Assembly (NCBI GenBank): GCA_949840605.1
Contig: CATKXN010000063.1
Span: 1-14,358, forward strand
From: an uncultured Alistipes sp.
Lineage (GTDB): Bacteria; Bacteroidota; Bacteroidia; Bacteroidales; Rikenellaceae
Length of the DNA: 14,358 nt
Reading direction: 5' to 3'
Position 1 is the stretch's first letter, and each line of letters opens with the position of its first letter. Positions 5,989-12,033 of the stretch are shown here, one piece after another. The translations under genes were made by a program, and so were the position numbers. The notes beneath the pieces are model-generated. The model was not told the origin of the DNA. It ran no database searches and saw only the letters and a list, made by a program, of their open reading frames with translations.

Positions 5989-7217
5989 TACAGTCCGATG
6001 ATCTTGTTGCGGATCAGCATCGCCACGCCCCAGGCATTGGCGTTTTCGGTCATTTTCGACACGCGGAACTTGGTGTCCTTGTAGACCAGGTTGAGCGAAT
6101 ATTTGTTCGTCGCCGACTTCAGCGGCAGCATGATGTAGTCGCCCGCCGCCGCGAGGTTGCCGCCGACGATGACCGTCTCGGGATTGAACGTGTTGATCAG
6201 GAAAGCCACGGCCTTGCCGACCTTCTCGCCCGCCTCCTCGATCAGTTCGATCGAGAGGTTGTCGTCGTTCTTCGCCGCCGTGATGATATCGTCGATATGG
6301 ATGGTCTTCTGCTGGTCGTATTTCTCGCGCAGGATGGTGTTCACGCCGTTTCGGATCAGGTGGCACATCTTGTCCTCGATGGCGATGCCCGAAACCTCGG
6401 TCTCGAGACAGCCTTTCTTGCCGCACGAGCAGATGATCTCGTTGTCGAAGAAGGGGATGTGCCCGAACTCGCCCGCGAAACCGCTTTTGCCGTAGTACAG
6501 CTGCCCGTCGACCACGATGCCGATGGCCACACCGCGGCCCATGTGGAGGTAGAGCACGTTGCTCTCGTCTTTCGACTTGCCGCAGGTGTACTCGGCGTAG
6601 CACCGGGCCCGGGTGTCGTTCTCCAGCAGCACGCGGATGCCGACGCGCTCTTCGATCATATCGCGCAGCGACTGCTCGCTCGTGGTGAAATATTTGTAGC
6701 TGCGGCCCGTGTCGGGGTTCACGCGGCCCGTCATGCAGACGCCCAGCCCGAGAATTTTCCCGCGGTCGATGCCGCACGTGGCGATGAAGTTCTCGATGTT
6801 CGAGCAGATGCGCTCGATGCACTGCGGCCGGTCGAGCAGTTCGAACGTGAAGTCGTTCTCCTCCTTGATGATGTTGTTCTGCAGATCGGTGATCAGGAAG
6901 CGCATGTTGTCGCGGCCGACGTTCACGCCGGCGAAGTAGATCGCCGAGCTGGCCAGTCCGAAGATGTTGGGACGCCGTCCGCCCGGAGTCTCCACCTTGC
7001 CCAGGTCGGTCACGATGTTTTCGTCGACGAGCTCCTGCACCAGCTTGGTGATGGTCGGGACGCTGATATGCAGCTCCTTGGTCAGTTCCGAGAGCGTGCA
7101 TTCGCCGTTGACGGCCATGTGCGCGATGATATTGCGCTTGATGATGCTGTTTTTGTGAGAAATACCCTTCAGGGTATCATCTTCGTGTTTGTTGAAAAAT
7201 TCGGTCAGTGATGTCAT
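5988..7217 (-). CDS. ROK-family transcriptional repressor (NagC/Mlc-like)
   Basis: Sugar-responsive DNA-binding repressor, 409 aa, the normal size for ROK regulators. A helix-turn-helix occupies about 38-70 (ECTLSELTKELHISVPTITKLVQELVDENIV), followed by the linker TPGGRRPN. The ROK domain has ENDTRA (199-204), GEFGHIPF (249-256) and the zinc site CSCGKKGCLE (263-272), with His253, Cys263, Cys265 and Cys270 as likely ligands. The usual ATP-binding DxGGT stretch is replaced by NVGRDNM (99-105), which argues for a regulator that no longer phosphorylates sugar. I chose the ATG at 7217 (MTSLTEFF). An earlier in-frame ATG at 7277 falls in the promoter region. It overlaps the downstream acetyltransferase gene by one base. 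AT-rich repeats at its promoter suggest autoregulation. The sugar sensed is unknown. Confidence 0.93.
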   Translation of the reverse strand: MTSLTEFFNKHEDDTLKGISHKNSIIKRNIIAHMAVNGECTLSELTKELHISVPTITKLVQELVDENIVTDLGKVETPGGRRPNIFGLASSAIYFAGVNVGRDNMRFLITDLQNNIIKEENDFTFELLDRPQCIERICSNIENFIATCGIDRGKILGLGVCMTGRVNPDTGRSYKYFTTSEQSLRDMIEERVGIRVLLENDTRARCYAEYTCGKSKDESNVLYLHMGRGVAIGIVVDGQLYYGKSGFAGEFGHIPFFDNEIICSCGKKGCLETEVSGIAIEDKMCHLIRNGVNTILREKYDQQKTIHIDDIITAAKNDDNLSIELIEEAGEKVGKAVAFLINTFNPETVIVGGNLAAAGDYIMLPLKSATNKYSLNLVYKDTKFRVSKMTENANAWGVAMLIRNKIIGL

Positions 7218-7246
7218 CCGTACAGTCTCATTTTTAACGAACTCTG

Positions 7247-7277
7247 CAAATATAACGAGTTTATTTAATAAATGCAA
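7247..7277 (-). promoter_or_regulatory. Promoter of the ROK repressor-acetyltransferase operon
   Basis: Minus strand TTG (7277-7275), 20 nt, TATATTTG (7254-7247), a good Bacteroidota -33/-7 match. It lies 30 nt upstream of the start codon. One copy of the 9-mer repeat sits in the spacer between the two boxes. Confidence 0.75.
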
Positions 7278-7303
7278 TCAATTTTTAATAAAATTTAATA
7301 AAT
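7263..7303. repeat. Three phased copies of TTTAATAAA over the ROK promoter, candidate operators
   Basis: TTTAATAAA occurs at 7264-7272, 7284-7292 and 7294-7302, so the starts are 20 and 10 bp apart, about two turns and one turn of the helix. Copies one and three extend to ATTTAATAAAT, a palindrome of 5-bp arms around a central A. Known ROK repressors such as NagC bind AT-rich symmetric sites, so autoregulation is plausible. An alternative is an AT-rich upstream element that simply helps RNA polymerase. Confidence 0.5.
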
Positions 7304-7323
7304 TTTATGCCGGAGCGGGATGT

Positions 7324-7360
7324 AAAAAATCAACGCGCTGATTTTCAACGCGTTGATTTT
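7324..7360 (-). terminator. Terminator downstream of fabD
   Basis: AAAATCAACGCG (7326-7337) and its exact complement CGCGTTGATTTT (7349-7360) form a 12-bp stem with an 11-nt loop. On the minus strand the stem ends in six Ts (7329-7324), a good intrinsic terminator about 90 nt after the fabD stop. The same DNA also contains a 15-nt direct repeat with one mismatch (7331-7345 and 7346-7360), so an operator role cannot be excluded. Confidence 0.7.
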
Positions 7361-7452
7361 AAGTGCGAAAACTGCCGGCCTGTCCGTCATTTCCCTCCCT
7401 CGGGAAGGGGCGAAGGCGGCATAGACGTGCGGAGAAAGGTATTAACGTTCTC

Positions 7453-8337
7453 TTACAGCGTCGATTTCGACTCCACGGCGGCGTTTGCGTCCACCTTGCG
7501 GATGAGGCCCTGCAGTACGGTGCCGGGGCCGAGTTCGGTGAATTCCGTCACGCCGTCGGCCAGCATGTTCTTGACGATGTAGGTCCAGCGCACGGGAGCC
7601 GTCAGCTGGGCGATCAGGTTGGCCTTGATGGCGGCGGGATCGGTGTAGGGCTTGGCGTCCACGTTCTGGTAGATCGGGCACACGGGCGTCCGGAACGGCG
7701 CCTCGGCGATGGCCTTTTCGAGCTCCTGCCTGGCGGGTTCCATCAGCGGGGAGTGGAACGCGCCGCCCACAGGCAGGCGCAGGGCGCGGCGGGCGCCTGC
7801 GGCCTTGGCTTTTTCACAGGCGGCCTCCACGGCCTCCACGGCTCCCGAGATGACCAGCTGGCCCGGGCAGTTGTAGTTGGCGGCGACGACCGTGCCGTCG
7901 ATCGATGCGCAGATCTCCTCGACTGCGCTGTCTTCCAGGCCGAGGATGGCGGCCATCGTGCCGGGCTGCGCCTCGCAGGCGGCCTGCATGGCCGTGGCAC
8001 GCTTCGAAACGAGTTTCAGACCGTCCTCGAACGAGAGGGCTCCGGCAACCACGAGGGCCGAGAACTCGCCCAGGGAGTGGCCTGCTACGGCGTCGGGCTC
8101 GACGCCCAGCGCCTTGGCCATGATGACCGAGTGGAGGAACACGGCGGGCTGGGTGACCTTGGTCTGCTTCAACTCCTCGTCCGTACCGGCGAACATGATG
8201 TCGGTGATGCGGAATCCGAGGATTTCGTTGGCCTTCTCGAAGAACTCCTTCGCGGCCGGGACGTTGTCGTAAAGGTCCTTGCCCATACCGACGGCCTGAG
8301 CGCCCTGACCCGGAAATACGTATGCGTGTTTCATCAT
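7453..8337 (-). CDS. fabD: Malonyl-CoA:acyl carrier protein transacylase FabD
   Basis: Moves the malonyl group from CoA to acyl carrier protein, supplying the extender unit for type II fatty-acid synthesis in the cytoplasm. The product is 294 aa, close to the family length. Key features are FPGQGAQ (8-14) with the oxyanion-hole Gln11, the active-site loop GHSLGEFSA (86-94) with nucleophile Ser88, Arg113, and GAFHSPLM (192-199) with catalytic His195; YQNVDAKPYTDP (223-234) is also typical. Two adjacent ATGs (8337 and 8334) are possible starts. It is a single-gene unit rather than part of a fab cluster, with its own promoter and terminator. It is divergent from the B12 riboswitch, and the two -7 boxes lie only 13 bp apart. 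Confidence 0.96.
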   Translation of the reverse strand: MMKHAYVFPGQGAQAVGMGKDLYDNVPAAKEFFEKANEILGFRITDIMFAGTDEELKQTKVTQPAVFLHSVIMAKALGVEPDAVAGHSLGEFSALVVAGALSFEDGLKLVSKRATAMQAACEAQPGTMAAILGLEDSAVEEICASIDGTVVAANYNCPGQLVISGAVEAVEAACEKAKAAGARRALRLPVGGAFHSPLMEPARQELEKAIAEAPFRTPVCPIYQNVDAKPYTDPAAIKANLIAQLTAPVRWTYIVKNMLADGVTEFTELGPGTVLQGLIRKVDANAAVESKSTL

Positions 8338-8364
8338 TTTTTGCTTTTTTTACGTTTGCGGGAG

Positions 8365-8372
8365 CAAAGATA
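8365..8372 (-). promoter_or_regulatory. -7 box of fabD
   Basis: Minus strand TATCTTTG matches TAnnTTTG exactly and lies 27 nt before the start codon. No TTG is found at the expected -33 distance, which falls in the promoter region of the divergent riboswitch transcript. Confidence 0.6.
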
Positions 8373-8385
8373 CGAATTTATTTTC

Positions 8386-8393
8386 TAATTTTG
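8386..8393 (+). promoter_or_regulatory. -7 box of the riboswitch transcript
   Basis: TAATTTTG matches TAnnTTTG exactly and would start transcription at about 8398-8402, right at the 5' edge of the riboswitch. A -33 TTG at the normal distance is not present, so confidence rests on the -7 box and its position. Confidence 0.55.
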
Positions 8394-8397
8394 TGCC

Positions 8398-8571
8398 GCA
8401 ATGGTTCACAAAGGGCCGGGCAAGGCCCCGTGTGATGAAAAGGGAATGCCGTGAGAATCGGCAGCAGTTCCCGCTGCTGTAAGTTCCGTTAGTTGCCGCA
8501 ACACGCTGAAGCCACTGGTCGCAGGACCGGGAAGGCGTTGCGGCAGGGACGAGCCAGAAGACCTGCCTTGC
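8398..8571 (+). ncRNA. Cobalamin (vitamin B12) riboswitch aptamer
   Basis: The sequence carries the conserved core in the right order: TGTGATGAAAAGGGAA (8431-8446), CCGTGAGAATCGG (8449-8461), GCAGTTCCCGCTGCTGTAAG (8464-8483), the B12-box segments GCCACTG (8511-8517) and CGGGAAGGC (8528-8536), and GAGCCAGAAGACCTGCC (8551-8567). Helices are visible: GCAA 8398-8401 with TTGC 8568-8571 closes the aptamer; TCACA 8406-8410 pairs with TGTGA 8431-8435; GGGCC/GGCCC pair inside that; TGCCGCAA 8494-8501 pairs exactly with 8538-8545. Riboswitches of this class normally switch off B12-uptake or B12-synthesis genes when cobalamin is plentiful. Here the only gene downstream is the lipoprotein gene at 8755. 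Identification is strong; the adenosyl- versus aquo-cobalamin preference cannot be read with certainty. Confidence 0.93.
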
Positions 8572-8728
8572 ATCTCCCTCAGGAGGAGGATCTTTTTTTC
8601 GAGCGCATCTGCGGAGAACGGAGCATCGTAGGGTTTTGTGGCGCAGCCACGGAACGGCGGCCGGAAGGCTGCCTGAGGCGAAAAAGAGATTCGATTCCGG
8701 GAGGTTCCGGGACCGGATTTTTTATTTT
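8572..8728 (+). promoter_or_regulatory. Long leader after the riboswitch with terminator-like hairpins (probable expression platform)
   Basis: No gene is seen here. Four hairpins are visible. CTCC/GGAG (8574-8585) is weak but followed by seven Ts (8593-8599). GTGGC/GCCAC (8638-8650) has a 3-nt loop. GGCGGCC/GGCTGCC (8656-8673) closes a GGAA loop. TCCGG/CCGGA (8696-8717) runs straight into six Ts and ATTTT (8718-8728), 27 nt before the ATG. The last stem competes with CCGG/CCGG (8697-8710), so two folds exclude each other. A transcription-termination switch is the simplest reading, but which hairpin responds to the aptamer is unknown. Confidence 0.5.
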
Positions 8729-8754
8729 ACGAACATATCAAAACCCAAAGAGAC

Positions 8755-9564
8755 ATGAAAAAATTAATTGCCACTCCCCTGATCTTATTGGCCGCACTGG
8801 CTTTCACCGGCTGCGACGATAACGACGACGATGCGCCGAAGCCGCAGTACGATGTGATTTCGTTCGAGGAATCCGAACACCTGATGGATGTCATGACCGG
8901 CGAGGATGTCGTGTTGAAAAGCGTTTCCATGACAGTTAGCGCCGATCCGTTCGTATACAGGAAGATATTCTGCGCCAAGGATTATGCGACGGACGAAAAC
9001 TACGATGGGCCCCTTTTCATGACCTCCGATCAGAAGGTCGTGTTCAACTCCTACTATTCGTACCAATGGGACGCGTGGGGCGGCATCGCCCTCGCGCAAC
9101 TGCCGAATAAGGGGACGACGACCTATTCTTATGCGAACCAGTTCTCCGTGTGGGCCGACGGCGGTGCGAACGGCACGAAAACTTATGCCGTATGTTATGA
9201 TACGAATACATCTGCCGGAGGTAACTCCGAGTGGATGACGGAGTCGGGGTATCCTACCATCGATTTCATCGTGGCGCGGACTGTCGATCACCTCTATATC
9301 GCCAATTCGACCATGATAGGCACCTATTTCACGGGCAAGGACAGCGACCTTTTCAAGGTGAAGATCACCGGATGGAACGGCTCGGCGGAGAAAGGCAGCG
9401 TGACCGAGACGCTGGTATCGGGCGCTGCGAAACTCGAAGGCTGGCGCAAAGTGAGCCTGGCGTCGTTCGGCGAAGTGGACAAGCTGGTCTTCCAGGTGGA
9501 GGGCATCGATATTACGAACGACCCGTCCTTTTTCTGCATCGACGAGATCGCGCTCGTGAAATAG
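8755..9564 (+). CDS. Predicted surface lipoprotein, DUF4465-like, under B12 riboswitch control
   Basis: Function unknown; a cobamide-binding or cobamide-capture role is inferred from its riboswitch. The product is 269 aa. The signal peptide MKKLIATPLILLAALAFTGC ends in a lipobox with Cys20, and CDDNDDD follows. Acidic residues just after the cysteine are the surface-export signal described for Bacteroidota lipoproteins, so display on the cell surface is likely. The rest (about 32-269) is a predicted beta-rich domain resembling DUF4465: YDVISFEESE, SYQWDAWGGIALAQ, YSYANQFSVWADGGANG, TYAVCYDT, DHLYIANSTMIGTYFTG, DSDLFKVKITGWNGS, LEGWRKVSLASFG and a final FFCIDEIALVK. The family match is from memory of its motif order (an asparagine-Ser/Thr after a Tyr strand, D-LFKV-I-G, W-V-L-LG, final F-IDEI). 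It is the only gene in its transcript, closed by a strong terminator, and no btuB, btuG or btuFCD gene lies in the window. Confidence 0.85.
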   Translation: MKKLIATPLILLAALAFTGCDDNDDDAPKPQYDVISFEESEHLMDVMTGEDVVLKSVSMTVSADPFVYRKIFCAKDYATDENYDGPLFMTSDQKVVFNSYYSYQWDAWGGIALAQLPNKGTTTYSYANQFSVWADGGANGTKTYAVCYDTNTSAGGNSEWMTESGYPTIDFIVARTVDHLYIANSTMIGTYFTGKDSDLFKVKITGWNGSAEKGSVTETLVSGAAKLEGWRKVSLASFGEVDKLVFQVEGIDITNDPSFFCIDEIALVK

Positions 9565-9577
9565 AGCCCGAAACGAA

Positions 9578-9613
9578 AAGAACCCGTAAGGCTGGCTGTC
9601 CTTACGGGTTTTT
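9578..9613. terminator. Bidirectional terminator after the B12-regulated lipoprotein gene
   Basis: An 11-bp perfect stem AACCCGTAAGG / CCTTACGGGTT (9581-9591 with 9600-9610), extended by weaker A-T pairs, with an 8-nt loop and a T tract on the plus strand. The A run at 9576-9579 gives a T tract on the other strand, so it can also end the rhamnose operon, whose last gene stops at 9634. Confidence 0.95.
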
Positions 9614-9633
9614 TGTTTTCAGAGCGTTCGGTG

Positions 9634-11214
9634 TCAGAGCTGCGTGAGCACGAGGACGCTGTGAGGCCTGACGCCGACGCAGAACGTGCCGTCAAGGCTT
9701 TCGACTTGCAGCGACGGGGCGATCTGCCCGTCGCCGCCGGGCAGACGGCGTTCTTCGTAGACGTAGACCTTGCAGGCCGACATGCCGCCGCGGAGCGTGT
9801 TTTTCAGGTCGAAACTCAGGGTCTCGTCCGTGGCGTTGGCGATCACGTAGGTCCATCGGCCGTCGGCGTTACGGACGGCCGTTCCGGCTGCGAACTCGTC
9901 GCCGAGGTCGAGCGGATAGACCTCCGAATCCTTGCGCACGAAGCGCGTCAGCAGCGAATAGGCGTAGTACTGTGGCCGGGGCTGGTAGTCGTCCGTCAGC
10001 CGGTCGTAGACGTTCGGGTCGGGGTCCTGGCGGTAGGCGGCCCGCATGTAGCGCCACATCCCGAGCTGTTGCATCGCGGAGTAAGGTTCGTTGCGGCCGT
10101 AATACTGGTCGATGAGGCTCCAGTAGCTCGCGCCGACGGCCCCCGCGTTGAGAAAGTTCACGACCAGCCGCGTCATCAGCACGCCCCGGTCGTAGCGGTC
10201 GATGTCCGTTTGGCGCGTGGCCCCGACGCACTGGTTCGACCCGAATTCTCCGACGAAATGGTTCTTTCCGGCCCGTGCGGCTGCGGCGACGTTGGCCTCC
10301 TCCCACGCGAGGATCGTGCGGTTGGGGGTGTCGTAACCGAAGATATAGGTGTGGCTGTTGAACAGGTCGGCCTCCTGCGCGAGGTCCCGGGCGCACCCTT
10401 CGAGGAAGAAACGCCGCGTGTCGGTGTTGTCCGAGAGGTTGAGCCGCACCTTGTCGCGGATTCCGTCCGCGCGCAGGCGCCGGTCGAGGACCTTGGCCAG
10501 CGGGATGTAGCGTTCGAGCGGGATGACGTTGCCGTCGGGCTCGTTGAAGGGCGTCAGTTCCTTGATGCAGGTATAGCCCCGCCGTTCGATCAGGTGCTTG
10601 GCCACGGTCGAGAAACTCTCGGCGAACTCCTCGTTGTCGGCGGGCTCCACGACCCAGTTCGCTCCTTCGGGCGAGCAGAGGAAATGGCGTTTCACCCCGG
10701 CGTAGGCCGGGTCGAGCAGGTCGCACCAGGCGGGGCATCCCCACAGCACGAGCGTCACGTCGGCCTCCATCTCCTGGGCGATGTCCAGCACCTTGTAGAG
10801 CGACCGCATCTCGGCCGATTCGAACGTGAAGCGGTCGAGGGCCGCGACACCGGCGTCGCCGTTGTCGTTGACGGGCTCCCACCAGTGGGGCAGCAGCATC
10901 ACGCGGAAGCGCTGGATGCCCATCCTGCGGATGCGCGGCACGACGATCCTGTCCCAGTCCGAGGCTTCCGCTCCGTCGCGGCGGGTGACGTTCTGAGACA
11001 GGAAATGCGGGTCGAGCTCCACGCCCAGCCCGGCGAGCGTGACGCCCGTCGAATGGCCGACGCACACTTCGAGGCTCGTGCCGGAGTCATAACCCGGCGT
11101 GCGGGTGGATTCGGGCAGACGTTCGTCATCGCTGGTCTCCGCCGGAGATGCCGAACATCCGGCGAGCGTCAGCAGGGCCAGCAGGAGCGTCCGGGCGGCT
11201 TTCGACTGTTTCAT
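9634..11214 (-). CDS. Lipoprotein glycoside hydrolase, clan GH-A (GH5-like), last gene of the rhamnose operon
   Basis: Predicted retaining glycoside hydrolase, 526 aa, anchored as a lipoprotein: the signal peptide ends in LTLAGC (Cys20), followed by SASPAETSDDE. A TIM-barrel domain of about 55-400 carries NEP at 224-226 (Glu225, likely acid/base), GEFG at 322-325 (Glu323, likely nucleophile), HTY at 288-290 and YWSLID (364-369). NEP, HxY, GEFG and a tryptophan after the last strand are the pattern of GH5 and related clan GH-A families. A C-terminal beta-sandwich (about 430-526) follows, as in many such enzymes. I cannot assign a family number or substrate. It lies 6 nt after rhaD and shares its transcript, so a rhamnose-containing glycan or glycoside is the natural guess. 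It could act on another linkage that exposes rhamnose. Both catalytic residues appear intact. Confidence 0.85.
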   Translation of the reverse strand: MKQSKAARTLLLALLTLAGCSASPAETSDDERLPESTRTPGYDSGTSLEVCVGHSTGVTLAGLGVELDPHFLSQNVTRRDGAEASDWDRIVVPRIRRMGIQRFRVMLLPHWWEPVNDNGDAGVAALDRFTFESAEMRSLYKVLDIAQEMEADVTLVLWGCPAWCDLLDPAYAGVKRHFLCSPEGANWVVEPADNEEFAESFSTVAKHLIERRGYTCIKELTPFNEPDGNVIPLERYIPLAKVLDRRLRADGIRDKVRLNLSDNTDTRRFFLEGCARDLAQEADLFNSHTYIFGYDTPNRTILAWEEANVAAAARAGKNHFVGEFGSNQCVGATRQTDIDRYDRGVLMTRLVVNFLNAGAVGASYWSLIDQYYGRNEPYSAMQQLGMWRYMRAAYRQDPDPNVYDRLTDDYQPRPQYYAYSLLTRFVRKDSEVYPLDLGDEFAAGTAVRNADGRWTYVIANATDETLSFDLKNTLRGGMSACKVYVYEERRLPGGDGQIAPSLQVESLDGTFCVGVRPHSVLVLTQL

Positions 11215-11220
11215 ACCCGC

Positions 11221-12024
11221 TCAGAGATTGAAGGCGCGTTTGAGTTCGTCCATCTGCTCCTGCGTGGTGCCCGTCGGTTCGAATCCCATCGACTTGGCTG
11301 TCAGGTATATCTGCGCCGATTTCGAAAGCACGTCGATCTGGTCGAAAGCCTCCATGATGTCGGGACCCACGGCGCAGACGCCGTGCTTCTCCCACATCAC
11401 CACGTCGTATTCCCGGAGCTGTTCGACCGTGGCTTCGGCCAGTTCGGTGGAGCTCGGCATGGCGTAGGGCACGATGCCGAGCCCCTTGGGACAGAAGGCC
11501 CGCGTCTCGGGGATCATCGACCACAGCAGGTTCGTCAGCACGTCCTTGCCGATGAACGCCGGATTGTGGGTCATGGCCACGAGGTCGATCGGGTGGGTGT
11601 GGATGGCGGCGGTGTAGCCGTTGCCCGAGGCGATCATCCGGTCGTGCATCGCCAGGTGCGAGGCCAGCTCGGAGGTGGGCTTCACGGGGTTGTCGGCGAC
11701 GATCTCGTACGACGCGCAGTCGTCGAGGATGCGGATCACCGAGCCGTTCTCCATCGGCTGCCGCGCCAGGTCGCGCATGCGGCGGTTGGTGCCCTTGCAG
11801 AAGAAATAGCACCCCTTGAGGTGGGGCAGCGTCATGCCGAACGGAACCGGGTCGCTGATCGGGGCCATTGAACGGACGGCGGCGTCGGCATAGGCCGTGA
11901 CGTTGACCGTGATGTTGCCGCCGTTGCGTTCGGCCCAGCCTTTCTGCCAGAGGTAGCCGGCGACTTCGGCGACTTCGGCCACCCGGCGGGCCAGTTCGGG
12001 ACGGTTTTCGAGGATTGATTTCAT
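11221..12024 (-). CDS. rhaD: Rhamnulose-1-phosphate aldolase RhaD
   Basis: Zinc-dependent class II aldolase that splits L-rhamnulose 1-phosphate into dihydroxyacetone phosphate and L-lactaldehyde, in the cytoplasm. The product is 267 aa, the usual size. Family features are WAERNGGNITV (30-40), the phosphate-binding glycine-rich loop; FFCKGTNRRMRDL (74-86), typical of RhaD; SELASHLAMH (118-127) with catalytic Glu119; IHTHP (141-145) giving zinc ligands His142 and His144; and WEKHGV (211-216) with third ligand His214. These distinguish it from fuculose and ribulose phosphate aldolases, especially with rhaA and rhaT upstream. It starts 9 nt after rhaT and ends 6 nt before the glycoside hydrolase gene. 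The product lactaldehyde would need a reductase or dehydrogenase that is not in this window. Confidence 0.95.
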   Translation of the reverse strand: MKSILENRPELARRVAEVAEVAGYLWQKGWAERNGGNITVNVTAYADAAVRSMAPISDPVPFGMTLPHLKGCYFFCKGTNRRMRDLARQPMENGSVIRILDDCASYEIVADNPVKPTSELASHLAMHDRMIASGNGYTAAIHTHPIDLVAMTHNPAFIGKDVLTNLLWSMIPETRAFCPKGLGIVPYAMPSSTELAEATVEQLREYDVVMWEKHGVCAVGPDIMEAFDQIDVLSKSAQIYLTAKSMGFEPTGTTQEQMDELKRAFNL

Positions 12025-12033
12025 ATCGTTTTT

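Noticed and set aside
5458..7101. A 547-codon minus-strand frame that seems to fuse a long N-terminal region to the acetyltransferase
   Set aside because: The part upstream of 5988 is an out-of-frame reading of the ROK gene. The acetyltransferase begins naturally at the ATG overlapping the ROK stop codon.
5988..7217. The ROK protein as a sugar kinase
   Set aside because: It has an N-terminal helix-turn-helix and lacks the DxGGT ATP-binding motif, so a repressor is more likely.
8493..8822. A 109-codon open frame across the riboswitch and its leader
   Set aside because: It runs through the conserved aptamer RNA and into the lipoprotein gene in another frame; it has no recognisable domain.
9613..11871. 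A 752-codon open frame on the plus strand opposite the glycoside hydrolase and rhaD genes
   Set aside because: It spans two well-identified genes on the other strand and shows the same antisense composition, rich in Val, His, Arg and Gly. No domain is recognisable.
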